A model generated the notes under the pieces. It did no database searches. It was not told the origin of the DNA and worked only from the letters and a program-made list of their open reading frames with translations. From contig WBMZ01003363.1 of assembly GCA_013400975.1 (NCBI GenBank), positions 27,705-91,704 on the forward strand: DNA of 64,000 nucleotides. Direction: 5' to 3'. This document shows, piece after piece, positions 63,300 to 64,000 of this stretch. A program made the position numbers and the translations under genes. Within the stretch, counting starts at the first letter, position 1, and every line of letters starts with the position of its first letter. The DNA comes from Atrichornis clamosus. Lineage: Eukaryota > Chordata > Aves > Passeriformes > Menuridae.

Positions 63300-64000
63300 C
63301 TCTCGGGACAATGCTGCGCAGGCACTGCCCGCATCCCACCCCTCCCCGCACCCCATCCCTGCCCGCCCCCCATCCCGGGGGACCGGGGGAAGCCCTTTCC
63401 TGGCTGCAGCCCTGGCTCGGAGCGGGACAAGCGGGGAGGTCACGCGTGTGGCAGAGGGTGACGGCGCCTCTCCAGGGGCGGTGGGTGCCTCGCCGGCCCT
63501 GGGTGCCCCGTCTTGGTACCGGGGGTGCCGCCTGCGCACTCCGGGATACCGAGCCGAACCGTGCAGAGCCGGGATGTGCCCTGCCGGTCCGGTCCGTGCT
63601 CTGCCGGTCTGAGCCGTGTTTGCCGGTCCGGTCCGGTCGGTGCCGTGCGATGTCAGTCCGTGCCGGGCCGGTTCTTGCCGGTCCGGTCCATGCCGGTCGG
63701 TCGGTGTCGGTCGGTGCCAGTCCGGTCAGTGCCAATCCGGTCCGGCCCGCTCCGGTCCGTGCCGTTCTGTGCCCGTCCGTGCCAGTCAGTCCGTGCCGGC
63801 CCGGTCCGTGCGGTGCCGGTCGGTGCCGCGGGGATGCGCTGCGCTGCGGTGGGACCGGACCCGTGGGAGGCGGCGGGGGCGGCCCCGCTAATTGCATAAC
63901 CGGGACGTCAATGCCGGCGGGAGCGCGGGGGAAGCGCGGGAAGATGGCGCCCCGCGCCCGGCCCCCGCCGCGCCCCGCAGCCCCCCGGCCAGCCCGCTGG
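63300..64000 (+). promoter_or_regulatory. CpG-island promoter at the right edge, probably of PHF19
   Basis: CpG-dense sequence continues to the end of the window. It contains ACGTCA (63905-63910, a CRE half site) and AAGATGGCGCC (63941-63951), close to the YY1 element found near many CpG-island start sites. In human the next gene after TRAF1 in this direction is PHF19, so this is probably its promoter. No PHF19 coding sequence is visible: the frame from the ATG in this motif does not resemble the PHF19 N-terminus. Confidence 0.5.
63588..63828 (+). repeat. Degenerate GTCCGGTCCGTGCCG minisatellite
   Basis: Roughly 240 bases are made of variable GTCCG, GTGCCG, GTCGGT and CCGGTCC units. It lies against the CpG island at the right edge and produces arginine- and valine-rich frames on the plus strand and Thr/Gly/Pro-rich frames on the minus strand, none credible as genes. 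Confidence 0.8.

Larger units (their letters stand above)
59950..63300. other. Intergenic region after TRAF1
   Basis: Moderately GC-rich sequence holding the weak two-part reading frame, a polypurine tract, a short tandem repeat and no recognised gene or mobile element. Confidence 0.55.

Noticed and set aside
63145..63899. 250-codon minus-strand frame and plus-strand frames near the right edge
   Set aside because: They read a degenerate minisatellite in different frames and show repeat-derived Thr/Gly/Arg patterns on both strands.
63943..64000. ATG in the last 58 bases as a PHF19 start codon
   Set aside because: The frame gives Ala/Pro/Arg repeats unlike the known PHF19 N-terminus (MENRAL). 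The ATG is part of a YY1-like element.

Overview
The window is vertebrate and almost certainly avian. It has short introns, CpG-island promoters in AT-rich surroundings, and degraded CR1 retroposon tails. Three genes in it are recognisable by protein similarity. Their order matches human 9q33 (CNTRL, C5, TRAF1, then PHF19), but the loci are far more compact. I cannot name the species; a passerine is a guess from the compactness.

Layout. Bases 1 to about 16.6 kb hold the 5' half of CNTRL (centriolin, a centriole and midbody scaffold) on the minus strand. Twenty coding exons are in view, and the gene runs off the left edge. Its CpG-island promoter lies at about 16.26-16.71 kb. C5 (complement component 5) follows at 18.2-37.7 kb on the plus strand. 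It is divergent from CNTRL and intact, with 41 coding exons and 1678 predicted residues. Bases 37.7-46.6 kb are intergenic, with no gene I can support. A CpG island at 46.6-47.6 kb is the likely TRAF1 promoter. TRAF1 coding exons lie at 48.6-58.5 kb on the plus strand, with a 3' UTR reaching a poly(A) signal near 59.9 kb. The right end (60-64 kb) is GC-rich and repeat-rich, and ends in a CpG-island promoter, probably that of the next syntenic gene, PHF19.

Biology. C5 is the precursor of C5a, the chemoattractant peptide, and of C5b, which nucleates the membrane attack complex. TRAF1 is an adaptor downstream of TNF-receptor family members. CNTRL is unrelated to either and is only a neighbour. 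The most notable observation is that this TRAF1 encodes a complete RING finger and at least one full TRAF-type zinc finger. Mammalian TRAF1 keeps only fragments of these. Other points are two GC-AG introns, an in-frame alternative acceptor and a candidate frame-shifting exon in C5, a strong HNF1-like site before C5, a predicted uORF overlapping the CNTRL start, an unexplained CpG island inside CNTRL, and an exon-like two-part reading frame downstream of TRAF1.

Exon borders were placed by hand from splice signals, phase continuity and remembered human protein sequences. No alignment or expression data were available.
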